DNA of 64,000 bases from Microvirga lenta (lineage in GTDB: Bacteria > Pseudomonadota > Alphaproteobacteria > Rhizobiales > Beijerinckiaceae), in assembly GCF_020532555.1 (NCBI RefSeq), contig NZ_JAJBBR010000002.1:248001-312000 (forward strand), read 5' to 3'. Of this stretch, positions 7,433 to 16,143 are shown piece after piece (position 1 is the stretch's first letter; every line of letters starts with the position of its first letter). The translations under genes were made by a program, and so were the position numbers. Under the pieces are notes generated by a model, which was not told the DNA's origin, made no database searches, and saw nothing but the letters and a program-made list of their open reading frames with translations.

Positions 7433-7501
7433 GGCGCGGCCTTTCCTTGACAGATGCGGGGCCAACTTCGCGTGTGGGACGATGTTCCGAAGGTTCTCCG
7501 C

Positions 7502-8395
7502 TCAGGCGGCGGCCTGGAGCCGCTCGCGCTCAGCGCCTTTCTGCGCATAGCCGATCTCGGAGCCGATATGGGCCGAGAGCGGCAGGCCCGTGCCGGCGCC
7601 GACGAAGCCCGGCGCGTCCTGTCCCACGGCCGCGCGCCAATAGGCGTTGTCGTAGAACACCGCCACGAGGGGCAGGTTGCGCGCCTCGTGCACGTACATG
7701 CGGCTGCCCGGCGCCATCCGGGGCCAGATCGCCTCGATGCAGGGCTTCACGGAATCGATCAGGTCCACGTCGAGAAAGGCAAGCGCCGTCGGACGGTCGA
7801 AGTCTTTCAACGATTCGTCGTAGAAGCCCACGACGAAGTCGCACACGTCGAGAGCGCCGTAGCGGCGCAGGTTGTCCTTCACCAGATCGAGGGAGGCGGC
7901 GAAGCGGCCCTCCCAGTACTCGTCCGTATGGCCCGTATGCACCGCATGGTGCGCCCGGTCGTAATCCTTCGGCGGCGGCAGCCCCTGGAAGGAATCGCAG
8001 ATGATCAGCCGACGGCCCACCAGCTTGCACGCGAGCGAGAGATTGACCGACATGCTGCCCACGTAGCAGCCGCATTCCACCACGTCCCCCGGCATGGTGC
8101 GCGGCAGCCGCAGGATCGCCGCCGCGAGCTCCAGATGCTCCGGCACGGTGCAGAGGTTCTCGACGGAACGGATGTTGCGCGCGAAGGCGAGGAGCAGCCG
8201 CAACTTCTCGCGCCGCCCGATCCCGTAGTCGCGGCCGATGGACGGATCGTTGATGAAGGCGAGCGCGCGCGGCAGCAGATGGATCCTTCCGGCCATGCCA
8301 CGCCACAGCTGCCTGAGGCGGCCCGGCACCCTGGCGCCGGCCGCGGAGGGGCCGAGATCAAGCTTCTGCGCATCGATGCCGGATGTCCTGGTCAT
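7502..8395 (-). CDS. TylF/MycF family class I SAM-dependent methyltransferase
   Basis: 297 residues. The SAM-binding motif I is PGDVVECGCYVGSMSVNLS; the downstream acidic residues (IICDSFQGLPPPKDYD) and LAFLDVDLIDSVKPC match the macrocin-O-methyltransferase (TylF/MycF) family, which methylates sugar or glycan hydroxyls with a metal-binding aspartate cluster. The start at 8395 is chosen because AGGGG precedes it closely and because the preceding residues are not family-like. No glycosyltransferase adjoins it, so the substrate cannot be inferred. The 351 bp upstream, shared with the end of the nucleotidase gene, hold only the terminator at 8710-8735 and no other recognisable feature. Confidence 0.8.
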   Translation of the reverse strand: MTRTSGIDAQKLDLGPSAAGARVPGRLRQLWRGMAGRIHLLPRALAFINDPSIGRDYGIGRREKLRLLLAFARNIRSVENLCTVPEHLELAAAILRLPRTMPGDVVECGCYVGSMSVNLSLACKLVGRRLIICDSFQGLPPPKDYDRAHHAVHTGHTDEYWEGRFAASLDLVKDNLRRYGALDVCDFVVGFYDESLKDFDRPTALAFLDVDLIDSVKPCIEAIWPRMAPGSRMYVHEARNLPLVAVFYDNAYWRAAVGQDAPGFVGAGTGLPLSAHIGSEIGYAQKGAERERLQAAA

Positions 8396-8709
8396 ATCCC
8401 CTGCCCTGGTTCTGTCATGGACGATGGGGCGGGAGCTTATGCCACTGGAACACATTCCCAGAATAGGTCTCTGGGGCTACTCTGACAGTGGTACCCACTC
8501 GACCTGCCTGCCGCCGGAAGAGACCTTCGGCGGGGAGCGGCAGATCCTCCGGTTCTCAGCGGACCGAGAGGTCCTGCCTCTCTTCTCTCCAGAGTGATCG
8601 ATGTGCAGGCAACGAGAGAGTTTTCGATCCCCGGCGTCGGATACAGGAGACGGCACCTCTGCATCCCCCTCGGGCGCGGTCAGATTCACGCTGCACCGCC
8701 CCTGACAGT

Positions 8710-8735
8710 CCGGCCTCCCCCATGGGAGAGGCCGG
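8710..8735 (-). terminator. Hairpin downstream of the nucleotidase gene
   Basis: CCGGCCT/AGGCCGG stem extended by CCC/GGG, 12 bp after the stop of the nucleotidase gene; there is no strong T-tract, so termination may be inefficient. Confidence 0.5.
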
Positions 8736-8746
8736 CGGCATCGGTA

Positions 8747-10690
8747 TCAGCTCACGATGCGGTACTTCACGAAGCCCTCGGGCGCGTCGCCCACCTTCTC
8801 CACCTTGATGCCGGCAGGCTGGTAGGCGGCGGCGTTGGGGCCGGTGGTGAAGGTCATGGTGACGTTGGCGGGCGTCACCAGCGACCAGGAGCCGTCGGCC
8901 TTCGGGGCCACTTCCTTGCGGTCGATGATGTAGCGCATGATCGCGTCGCGGGTGAGGTCCGGAGCGTCCAGCACGATGGTGCTGCCGTCGTTACCGGGGA
9001 AGTTGCCGCCGCCGCCCGCGCGGTAGTTGTTGGTGGCGACGATGAAGAGTTGGTCGTCCGTCACGGGCTTGCCGTTATAGGTCAGGTCCTTGATGCGGCG
9101 CGCATCCGGATTCACGAGCTTGCCGTCGTTGTCGTAGCGCGAGGCCTGCGTCGGGTCGATCCGGTACTGAACGCCCGCGATCACGTCGAAATTGTAGGCC
9201 GGGAACTTCGGATTGATCAGGTCCTGCTCGCCGCCCTTGGCCGGGTCGATTTGGTTGTAGATACCCGCCGAGCGCTCCAGCCACTCACGCACCTGGGCGC
9301 CGGTCACCTTCACCGCCCGGATGGTGTTCGGGTAGATGTAGATGTCCGCCATGTCCTTGATGGCGAGCGGGCCGGGCTTGATCTCGGTGAAGTAGTTCGG
9401 ACCGCCGCGGCCGCCGGCCTTGAAGGGCGCCGCCGCCGAGAGGAGCGGCAGGTCCTTGTATTCCGTGGTCTTGAGCAGGTCCGCCACGTACCAGGACTGG
9501 GCGTCCGCCACGAGCTTCACGGAAGCGTCGTCGGCCACCAGCGAATAATAGGAGTGGATCGGCACCGACGTGGAGCCCACCGGCTCGCGGACGTATTTGA
9601 GCGTCGCGTCGTGATCGGCCTGCACGGCCGCGATCACCGCCGCCTCGGACTCCACCTTCGGCACCACCTTGCGGTCGACGCGCTCGTAGATCGGCCGCGC
9701 CTCGGTGCGGAAGTTCGCGACCTTCCAGGCATTGCCTTCCCTGGTCAGTTCGAGATCGACCACGCCCAGGTGGCTGCCCCAGAAGCCGGCCATGACGGCG
9801 GGTTTGCCGTGGAGCGTGCCGGCCTTCGCGTCGACGCCCTCGATGTTGTTGAACTCCTTGCCGCCCGGGAACACGAAGTGCTGATGACCGGTGAGGATGA
9901 CGTCGATGCCGTCGACGCGCGCGAGATGCAGGGCCGCGTTCTCCTCGCCGCCCTTGCGCTCGCCGCCGGCGATGCCGGAATGGCAGAGCGCGACCACGAT
10001 GTCGGCCCCGGCCTTCTTGAGCTCGGGCACGTGCTTCTCGGCCGCGTCGACGATGTCGACCGTGGTGGCCTTGCCGTCCAGGTGGCCCTTGTCCCATTGC
10101 ACGATCTGCGGCGGCACGAAGCCGATGACGCCCACCTTCAGCTTCTGCTTGGCGCCGGCCTCATCGGTGACCTCGCGGTCGAGGATGAGCCAGGGCTTGA
10201 GCATGGTCTCGCCGTCGGCCTTGATCACGTTGGCGCAGACCAGCGGGAATTTCGCCGCGCCGAGCGAGTTCTGCAGGTATTCGAGGCCGTAATTGAACTC
10301 GTGGTTGCCAAGCGTGCCGCAATCGTAGTTCAGCACGTTCATGGCGGCGACCATCGGGTGCACGTCGCCCTTCTTCATGCCGCGCCGATAGGCGACGAAA
10401 TCGCCCAGCGGCGAGCCCTGGATCATGTCGCCGTTGTCGAAGAGCAGGCTGTTCTTCGCTTCCGCCCGCGCCGCCTTCACGATGGTGGCGGTACGCGCCA
10501 GACCGACGGCGTCGTCCTTCGCATCGCGGTAATAGTCGTAAGGCAGGATGTTCACATGGAGGTCGGTGGTCTCCATGATGCGCAGCTTCACGACCGGGCC
10601 AGCCGCCCATGCAAGCTGGGGCATTCCGGTGAGAGCGGCCGCCGCCACGCCGGTCTGCAGGATCCGGCGGCGGGTGAGGGTCGATGTCAT
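8747..10690 (-). CDS. cpdB: Periplasmic 2',3'-cyclic-nucleotide 2'-phosphodiesterase/3'-nucleotidase
   Basis: 647 residues, the normal length for CpdB. The N-terminus is a Tat signal (LTRRRILQTGVAAAALTG, cleavage after AWA). The metallophosphatase domain (about 35-340) contains the metal ligands in TTDLHVNILPYD, DNGDMIQGSPL, GTLGNHEFNYG, LCHSGIAGG and LTGHQHFVF. The C-terminal 5'-nucleotidase domain (about 360-640) contains the substrate-binding NNYRAGGGGNFPG. The enzyme hydrolyses 2',3'-cyclic nucleotides and 3'-nucleotides in the periplasm, salvaging phosphate and nucleosides. The leader between 10691 and 10859 contains a CACAA-N3-TTGTG palindrome near the likely promoter; I cannot assign a regulator. 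Confidence 0.93.
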   Translation of the reverse strand: MTSTLTRRRILQTGVAAAALTGMPQLAWAAGPVVKLRIMETTDLHVNILPYDYYRDAKDDAVGLARTATIVKAARAEAKNSLLFDNGDMIQGSPLGDFVAYRRGMKKGDVHPMVAAMNVLNYDCGTLGNHEFNYGLEYLQNSLGAAKFPLVCANVIKADGETMLKPWLILDREVTDEAGAKQKLKVGVIGFVPPQIVQWDKGHLDGKATTVDIVDAAEKHVPELKKAGADIVVALCHSGIAGGERKGGEENAALHLARVDGIDVILTGHQHFVFPGGKEFNNIEGVDAKAGTLHGKPAVMAGFWGSHLGVVDLELTREGNAWKVANFRTEARPIYERVDRKVVPKVESEAAVIAAVQADHDATLKYVREPVGSTSVPIHSYYSLVADDASVKLVADAQSWYVADLLKTTEYKDLPLLSAAAPFKAGGRGGPNYFTEIKPGPLAIKDMADIYIYPNTIRAVKVTGAQVREWLERSAGIYNQIDPAKGGEQDLINPKFPAYNFDVIAGVQYRIDPTQASRYDNDGKLVNPDARRIKDLTYNGKPVTDDQLFIVATNNYRAGGGGNFPGNDGSTIVLDAPDLTRDAIMRYIIDRKEVAPKADGSWSLVTPANVTMTFTTGPNAAAYQPAGIKVEKVGDAPEGFVKYRIVS

Positions 10691-10830
10691 GCTGACATTC
10701 CTTTGATGAAACAGCGTTCGCGTAGCAGAGAACAGCACAACTTTTGTGACAAGGGCAAGTGAGCCGGCCAGGGACGTTTCCATTTGCACGGAAACGCCTC
10801 TCTTCTTTGTTTTGCCGCGCTTTTTGACGG

Positions 10831-10862
10831 CGAACCGGATCCACCTCGCCGAGAGCGCTCTA
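10831..10862. repeat. Degenerate copy of the GGATCCAC/GCTCT repeat
   Basis: AACCGGATCCAC followed by GAGAGCGCTCTAA resembles the better-conserved repeats at 16070-16100 and 21178-21228, with changes in the middle. Confidence 0.4.
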
Positions 10863-12014
10863 AGCGGACCTCAGGGCCTCGTCGAGATCCTGGAACAGGT
10901 CGTTGACGTCCTCGATCCCCGTCGACAGGCGCAGGAGGTCCGGCGGGCACGGGGTGCCCGGTCCCTCGATGGAGGCGCGGTGCTCGATGAGGCTCTCCAC
11001 GCCGCCGAGCGAGGTGGCGCGCTTCCAGAGCCGGACCCGCGCCGCGGTGCGGATCGCGGCCGCCTCCCCTTCATTGAGCTGGACGGACAGCATGTAGCCG
11101 AACCCGTCCTCCATCTGCCGGGCGGCGATGTCGTGGCCCGGATGCTGCGGCAGGCCCGGATAGAGCACGCGGGCGATCTTCGGGTGGTCGGACAGGCGCT
11201 CGGCGAGCGCCATGGCGCTGCGGGACTGGGCGGCCGCGCGCAGGTGCAGCGTCCTCATGCCGCGCATGAGCAGGTAGGCCTCGAAGGGCCCGAGGATGGC
11301 GCCCTGCATCTTGCGGATCGAGGCCACCTTCTCCCAGAACGCATCCGCCTTGGCGCCCGCGAGCGCCCCGGCCACCACGTCGGAATGGCCGTTGAGCACC
11401 TTGGTCGCCGCATGCATCACGATGTCGGCGCCCAGGGTCAGCGGACGGGTGTGGATGGGCGAGGCGGTGGTGGAATCGACCGCGAGCCGGGCGCCCGCCG
11501 CATGGGCGATCTCCGCCGCGCCGGCGATATCGGTGATGGTCCAGAGCGGGTTGGAGGGCGTCTCGACCCAGACGAGCTTGGTGCGGCCGGGGACGACCGC
11601 CTTGCGCAGGGCGTCGAGATCGTCCGTCTCGACGAAGTCGACCGCCAGGCCCCAGCGCACGGCTTCCGTCATGAGCCAGCTGCGCAGGGCCCAGTACATC
11701 ACCTTCGACGCCACGATGTGGTCGCCCGGGTTGAGAGCCTGGAACACGGCGGTCGCCGCCGCCATGCCGGACGAGAACAGCAGCGCTCCGGCCTCGGCTT
11801 CCTCGAGCATGGCGAGCACGCCTTCCGCCTCGCGCACCGTGGCGTTGTCGGGCCGGCCGTAGACGAAGCCGGAGGAATAGGCGTTGTCCTCGTCGCGGAT
11901 ATAGGTGGTCGCCACATGGATCGGCGGCACCACTGCCTTCGTGATCGGATCCACGTGGCCCATCGCCTGTGCGGCGAGACTGCGTTTGGACCATTGCGGG
12001 CGCGAAGACGACAT
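10860..12014 (-). CDS. Trans-sulfuration enzyme family PLP-dependent protein (cystathionine gamma-synthase/beta-lyase-like)
   Basis: 384 residues, type-I fold of the Cys/Met metabolism PLP family. Visible landmarks: the YxxR-type VYGRPDNATVREAE segment, GALLFSSGMAAATAVFQAL that binds the phosphate, the ring-contacting Asp in LAVDSTTASPI (D180) and the Schiff-base lysine in MHAATKVLNGHSD (K205). The tail (SLGGVESLIEHRAS, RLSTGIEDVNDLF) is also classical. These residues do not tell cystathionine gamma-synthase, beta-lyase and O-acylhomoserine sulfhydrylase apart. The divergent neighbour is tspO. Located about 10 kb from metX in this window, so a methionine pathway role is plausible but inferred. 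Confidence 0.88.
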   Translation of the reverse strand: MSSSRPQWSKRSLAAQAMGHVDPITKAVVPPIHVATTYIRDEDNAYSSGFVYGRPDNATVREAEGVLAMLEEAEAGALLFSSGMAAATAVFQALNPGDHIVASKVMYWALRSWLMTEAVRWGLAVDFVETDDLDALRKAVVPGRTKLVWVETPSNPLWTITDIAGAAEIAHAAGARLAVDSTTASPIHTRPLTLGADIVMHAATKVLNGHSDVVAGALAGAKADAFWEKVASIRKMQGAILGPFEAYLLMRGMRTLHLRAAAQSRSAMALAERLSDHPKIARVLYPGLPQHPGHDIAARQMEDGFGYMLSVQLNEGEAAAIRTAARVRLWKRATSLGGVESLIEHRASIEGPGTPCPPDLLRLSTGIEDVNDLFQDLDEALRSA

Positions 12015-12086
12015 GGGAACCTCCGGGGGCAGGATGAGATTGGGCGAAAAGAACAGCGAAGCTCATCCCATAAAGGGAATTGCGAC

Positions 12087-12599
12087 ATGATGCATCCAGG
12101 CCAATCCACTTTGGCCGGCGGGCCGACGCCACCTGTCCAACGTTTTCTGATCGCGGTCCTGCCCGTGGTGATGGTCAGCGTGGCGGGAAGCCTCGTGACG
12201 ACACCCAGCATCCCGACCTGGTATGCGGCGCTCGAGAAGCCATGGTTCACGCCGCCGAACTGGCTCTTCGCCCCGGTCTGGACGACGCTCTACGGGATGA
12301 TGGCTTACGCGATCTGGCGCATCCTCTCGCTGCCGCGCGAGCAGCCGGGCCGCAGGGCGGCCGTCACGGCCTTCTTCGTGCAGCTCGCCCTGAACTCCCT
12401 GTGGTCCTTCGCCTTCTTCGGCGCGCGGAGCCCCGTGGCGGGCCTGATCGTCATCGCGGCCCTGATCGTGGCGATCCTGGCGACGATCCGCGCCTTCTGG
12501 CCGCTCGACCGGGTCGCGGCCTGGCTCCTCGTGCCCTATCTCGCCTGGGTGGCCTATGCGACCGCCCTGAACGGGGCGATCTGGTACCTCAACGGCTGA
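12087..12599 (+). CDS. tspO: TspO/MBR family protein
   Basis: 170 residues, five hydrophobic helices, the TspO fold. Signature elements are WYAALEKPWFTPPNWLFAPVW, the WPLDRVAAWLLVPYLAWVAYA segment and a final LNGAIWYLN. TspO proteins bind porphyrins and tetrapyrroles in the outer or inner membrane and in Rhodobacter repress pigment genes in response to oxygen. The start at 12087 has AAAGGGA 8 nt upstream; an ATG at 12090 is equally possible. The 3' end is convergent with hpt. Confidence 0.9.
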   Translation: MMHPGQSTLAGGPTPPVQRFLIAVLPVVMVSVAGSLVTTPSIPTWYAALEKPWFTPPNWLFAPVWTTLYGMMAYAIWRILSLPREQPGRRAAVTAFFVQLALNSLWSFAFFGARSPVAGLIVIAALIVAILATIRAFWPLDRVAAWLLVPYLAWVAYATALNGAIWYLNG

Positions 12600-12612
12600 G
12601 GCGGCTTACGGC

Positions 12613-13179
12613 TCAGGACTTGTCGAACAGGTCCGGTTCCTGGTTGGCGTGGTCGACCACGCCGACGAAGGGAAGCTGGCGGTAGGAATGGGCGACGTCC
12701 ATGCCGTAGCCGACCACGAACAGGTCGGGGCAGGTGAAGCCCACGTAATCGGCCTCGATGCTCACGGCGCGCTTGCCCGGCTTCTCCAGCAATACGGTGG
12801 TCGAAACCTTCTTCGCGCCCCGGGCCATGAGGAGGTCCTTGGCGAAGGTGACCGTGCGGCCGGATTCCAGGATGTCGTCCACGAGCAGCACGTCGCGCCC
12901 GCGCACGTCGCTCTCCACGTCGCGCAGGATGGTGACCTGACCGGAGGAGACCGTTCCGTCGAGATAGCTCGACAGGTGCACGAACTCGACCTGGGGCTCC
13001 AGGCCGACCCGGTGCAGGGCCCGGATCAGGTCGGCGGCGAACATGAAGCTGCCTTTGAGGACCGCCACCACGAGGAGGTTTTCCGGCTTGGAATCCGCGA
13101 TCTCCCGGGCCAGCTCCTCGATGCGCTGGGCGATTGTGTTTTCGTCGAAGAGAACCCGGATGCGGGGAGAGGCAGTCAT
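12613..13179 (-). CDS. hpt: Hypoxanthine phosphoribosyltransferase
   Basis: 188 residues, type I phosphoribosyltransferase. The PRPP-binding loop is VLLVDDILESGRT (about 97-109, catalytic acidic pair D101-D102). Upstream, LVVAVLKGSFMFAADL and the flexible loop HLSSYLDGTVSSGQV match bacterial HPRT, and the C-terminal YVGFTCPDLFVVGYGMD is the purine-binding segment. It converts hypoxanthine and guanine to IMP and GMP in the cytoplasm. The intergenic region up to ftsE (13180-13528, 349 bp) holds a nested hairpin (GGCGGG/CCCGCC with AAGTC/GACTT at 13256-13290) and no convincing gene. Confidence 0.95.
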   Translation of the reverse strand: MTASPRIRVLFDENTIAQRIEELAREIADSKPENLLVVAVLKGSFMFAADLIRALHRVGLEPQVEFVHLSSYLDGTVSSGQVTILRDVESDVRGRDVLLVDDILESGRTVTFAKDLLMARGAKKVSTTVLLEKPGKRAVSIEADYVGFTCPDLFVVGYGMDVAHSYRQLPFVGVVDHANQEPDLFDKS

Positions 13180-13528
13180 CGTCAGCTAATCCAGAATATA
13201 CGCGGCTTTGGGGTCGCGGGCATCGCGAAGAGATCCTCCTTCACGACCATGGCCCGGCGGGGAAGTCAAACGGACTTAACGTCTCCCGCCCCGAAGGTCG
13301 AGAAAAGAACCCGGGACAATTCACCTCCTGATAACCATTCCATAGGATCGTGGGCGCGTCCTGCCGTCGCGGATCGCTGCCGCGGATTTGTTGGCGCGCA
13401 AGGGATAGAGACGATAAGCATGGCGAATCGCATCGCGGCGGAAAGCGTCCGCCGTGGTTTCATCCACCCCATGAAGGACGGCTCGGGAGCGCGTGAAGGC
13501 GTTTTACGACAACGACGACGATGAGAGC

Positions 13529-14197
13529 ATGGCGCCGGCCGTGCATTTCGAGAACGTGGGCGTGCGCTACGGCATGGGCCCCGAGGTCCTGCGCGACCTG
13601 ACCTTCTCCATCGAGCCGCACTCCTTCCAGTTCCTCACCGGCCCGTCGGGTGCGGGCAAGACCACCCTGCTGCGGCTGATCCTGCTGTCGGTCAAGCCGA
13701 CCCGCGGGCTGATCTCCCTGTTCGGGGAGGACGTCTCCCGGATTTCCAAGGACGAGTTGACCGACCTGCGGCGGCGCATGGGCGTCGTCTTCCAGGACTT
13801 CCGGCTCCTCGACCACCTGACCACCTACGAGAACGTGGCGCTTCCCCTGCGCGTGCAGGGCAAGGAGGAGGCGAGCTACCGCAACGAGGTCGTGGAGCTC
13901 CTGCGCTGGGTGGGTCTCGGCGACCGCATGCACATGCTCCCGCCCGTGCTGTCCGGCGGCGAGAAGCAGCGCGCCGCCATCGCCCGCGCCCTCATCGTGC
14001 GCCCGGACCTTCTGCTCGCCGACGAGCCCACCGGCAACGTGGACCCCTCCCTCGCCCGGCGTCTCCTGCGCCTCTTCATCGAGCTGAACCGGCTCGGCAC
14101 CTCCGTGGTCATCGCCACCCACGATTTCAGCCTCATGGATCAGCTGAACGTGCGCCGCCTCGTGCTCGGGGACGGGCAGCTTCATATCGACGAGTGA
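13529..14197 (+). CDS. ftsE: Cell division ATP-binding protein FtsE
   Basis: 222 residues from the ATG at 13529 (MAPAVHFENVGVRYG); a GTG at 13493 would add 12 acidic residues absent from typical FtsE. ABC ATPase motifs: Walker A GPSGAGKTT, Q-loop VVFQDFRLL (the RLL is characteristic of FtsE), signature LSGGEKQRAAIARAL, Walker B LLLADEPTGNVD and the H-loop VIATHDFS. With FtsX it forms the membrane complex that activates periplasmic amidases at the septum. ftsX follows immediately, its likely GTG/ATG start overlapping or following the stop by a few nucleotides. Confidence 0.95.
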   Translation: MAPAVHFENVGVRYGMGPEVLRDLTFSIEPHSFQFLTGPSGAGKTTLLRLILLSVKPTRGLISLFGEDVSRISKDELTDLRRRMGVVFQDFRLLDHLTTYENVALPLRVQGKEEASYRNEVVELLRWVGLGDRMHMLPPVLSGGEKQRAAIARALIVRPDLLLADEPTGNVDPSLARRLLRLFIELNRLGTSVVIATHDFSLMDQLNVRRLVLGDGQLHIDE

Positions 14198-14202
14198 GCC
14201 CG

Positions 14203-15177
14203 ATGAGCGATCTTCCGCCTCCGCGCTCCTCGAAGCCTCCGCCACAGCAGCAGGGTCAGAGGCCGCTGCCGGCCTCGCTCCGGCGCAACGCCCCGCTCGT
14301 CCCGGTCGATTCGGCCGGAGGCCGCGCCCTGGCGGCCGTCATCGCCATCCTGACCTTTCTCGCCGCCCTGTGCGCCGGCGGAGCCGAACTCGTCGCCACC
14401 AGTTCCGAGCAGTGGCGGTCGGACATCGCCCGCGAGGTGACGATCCAGGTCCGGCCCAACGCCCAGCGCGCAATCCAGGCCGATGTGGACCGGGCGGTCG
14501 CCCTCGCCCGCCAGACCCCGGGGGTGCAGGACGTCCAGGCCTTCACCCGCGAGGAATCCGAGCGCCTGCTCGAGCCGTGGCTCGGCACCGGCCTCGATTT
14601 CGACGACCTGCCCGTGCCGCGCCTCATCGTGCTCAAGCTCGAAGCCCGTGCGAGGCCCGATTTCGGGCCGCTCCGGCAGGCCCTGAAGGAGCAGGTGCCC
14701 GGGGCGACCCTGGACGACCACGCCCTCTGGGTCTCGCGCCTGTCCACCATGGCGAACACCATCATCGGCATCGGCGCCGCCCTCGTGGTGCTGGTCCTGG
14801 TGGCGGCGGGCCTGGCCGTCACCTTCGCGACCCGGGGCGCCATGGCCGGAAACCGCGACGTGGTGGAGGTGCTCCATTTCGTGGGCGCCAGCGACGATTT
14901 CATCGCCCGGGAGTTCCAGCGGCGGTTCTTCAAGCTCGGCCTGCGCGGCAGCGCCGCCGGAGCCGGCGCGGCCCTGCTGCTCACCGTTCTCCTGGGCTTC
15001 GTCACCCGGTCCTGGCGCGCGAGCCCGGCCGGCGACCAGATCGAGGCCCTGTTCGGCACGTTCAGCATCGGCTGGCGCGGCTATGCCATCGTGGTCCTGA
15101 TCGCGCTGGCGGTGGCCGTCATCACCGGAATCGTCTCCCGCCTGACCGTGAGACGCTTTCTTAACGGAAATGGTTGA
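14203..15177 (+). CDS. ftsX: Cell division protein FtsX
   Basis: 324 residues. A proline-rich cytoplasmic N-terminus (PPPRSSKPPPQQQG), a first TM (ALAAVIAILTFLAALCAGG), a periplasmic domain (VTIQVRPNAQRAIQ, then TPGVQDVQAFTREES) and three more TMs near 190, 260 and 300 give the four-TM FtsX topology. The motif VVEVLHFVGASDDFIAREFQ is the conserved cytoplasmic loop that contacts FtsE. The start could also be the GTG at 14194, overlapping the ftsE stop by 4 nt. The partner is ftsE upstream. Confidence 0.93.
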   Translation: MSDLPPPRSSKPPPQQQGQRPLPASLRRNAPLVPVDSAGGRALAAVIAILTFLAALCAGGAELVATSSEQWRSDIAREVTIQVRPNAQRAIQADVDRAVALARQTPGVQDVQAFTREESERLLEPWLGTGLDFDDLPVPRLIVLKLEARARPDFGPLRQALKEQVPGATLDDHALWVSRLSTMANTIIGIGAALVVLVLVAAGLAVTFATRGAMAGNRDVVEVLHFVGASDDFIAREFQRRFFKLGLRGSAAGAGAALLLTVLLGFVTRSWRASPAGDQIEALFGTFSIGWRGYAIVVLIALAVAVITGIVSRLTVRRFLNGNG

Positions 15178-15247
15178 TGGTCATGGTTACCAGTGGATAA
15201 AACGGGTTGCCTCTCCCTTGCCGCATTCTGCATTATCCTCGGCTGAG

Positions 15248-16018
15248 ATGACCTCGCAAACGCAGAGCGTGGCGACTCTGAGCGCCAGAGACACCAGTGA
15301 AGCCTTGGGTTGGGGCTGGACCATGTCGGGATCGCCTTCGGTACCTGCCAGGCGGTCGCCGATCAGGCGGGCCATGAGGTGGGCCTTCTACACCGTGGCG
15401 GCCGGCCTGATCCTTGGATTCCTCGGCTTTCTCTGCTTCGTCTACTCCCTCGACCGTTTCGAGCAGAAGCCGGAGACCCGCGCGGACGGCATCGTCGCCC
15501 TGACCGGCGGCGCCCAGCGGATCGGCGACGCGATCGACCTTCTCGCCAAGGGCTATGCCAAGCGGCTCCTGATTTCGGGCGTCAACGAGAGGACCAGCCG
15601 CGAGGAGATCGCCCGCCTCAACCCGGGACAGCGCCGCCTCTTCGACTGCTGCGTGGACCTGGACTACCGGGCCCGCAACACCATCGGCAACGCCATCGAG
15701 ACCCGCCGCTGGGCGGAGCAGAACCAGTTCGACGCCCTGATCGTGGTCACCTCGAACTACCACATGCCGCGGACCCTCGTGGAACTCGACCACACCCTGC
15801 CGAACCTGCAGAAGATCCCCTATCCGGTCGCCGCGACCATCGATCCCCACGACTGGTGGCGCAACGCCTCGACCGCGCGGGTGCTCGTGTCCGAATACCT
15901 GAAGTTCCTGGCCGTCTGGGTGAGAACCCGCTTCGAGGACGATCCGGAGCATTCGCCGGTGGTCCAGATCATCAGCCGGCCGATCCAGCACGTGGCGGCC
16001 GAGCCGCAATGGCGCTGA
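15248..16018 (+). CDS. YdcF family (DUF218, ElyC/SanA-like) membrane protein
   Basis: About 256 residues. One N-terminal TM (about 42-65, AAGLILGFLGFLCFVYSL) is followed by a DUF218 domain: ADGIVALTGGAQRIGDAIDLL with the conserved TGG, LLISGVNERTSREEI, NTIGNAIETRRWAEQN and VVTSNYHMPRTLVEL. The family includes ElyC and SanA, which affect envelope integrity; enzymatic activity is not settled. Two starts are possible, ATG 15248 or ATG 15323 (MSGSPSVPARRS), neither with a strong ribosome binding site. It follows ftsX at 70 bp and precedes plsC, so the three may share a cell-envelope transcript. Confidence 0.85.
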   Translation: MTSQTQSVATLSARDTSEALGWGWTMSGSPSVPARRSPIRRAMRWAFYTVAAGLILGFLGFLCFVYSLDRFEQKPETRADGIVALTGGAQRIGDAIDLLAKGYAKRLLISGVNERTSREEIARLNPGQRRLFDCCVDLDYRARNTIGNAIETRRWAEQNQFDALIVVTSNYHMPRTLVELDHTLPNLQKIPYPVAATIDPHDWWRNASTARVLVSEYLKFLAVWVRTRFEDDPEHSPVVQIISRPIQHVAAEPQWR

Positions 16019-16069
16019 GGCGCCTGCGACCGGGCAAATCCGTGCTCGCCTCGCGCCGGAGCGCGTGCT

Positions 16070-16100
16070 AACCGGATCCACTTTTCCGCACGATGCTCTA
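16070..16100. repeat. Dispersed repeat (GGATCCACTTTT...GATGCTCT)
   Basis: AACCGGATCCACTTTTCC followed by GCACGATGCTCTA. The reverse complement recurs at 21178-21228, and a degenerate copy is at 10831-10862. The motif is widely scattered in Rhizobiales intergenic regions; function unknown. Confidence 0.65.
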
Positions 16101-16143
16101 AGGTGGGCGCTCGCGGAGCTCGAAGCTCCGCTTTTCATTTTCC

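Noticed and set aside
8396-8746. Search of the 351-bp gap between the methyltransferase and nucleotidase genes
   Set aside because: Apart from the hairpin at 8710-8735 I found no convincing gene or RNA.
8594-10762. 722-codon open frame on the + strand
   Set aside because: It is the antisense shadow of the nucleotidase gene; high-GC DNA produces such frames.
13420-13524. 34-codon ORF upstream of ftsE
   Set aside because: No ribosome binding site or family; ends inside ftsE in another frame.
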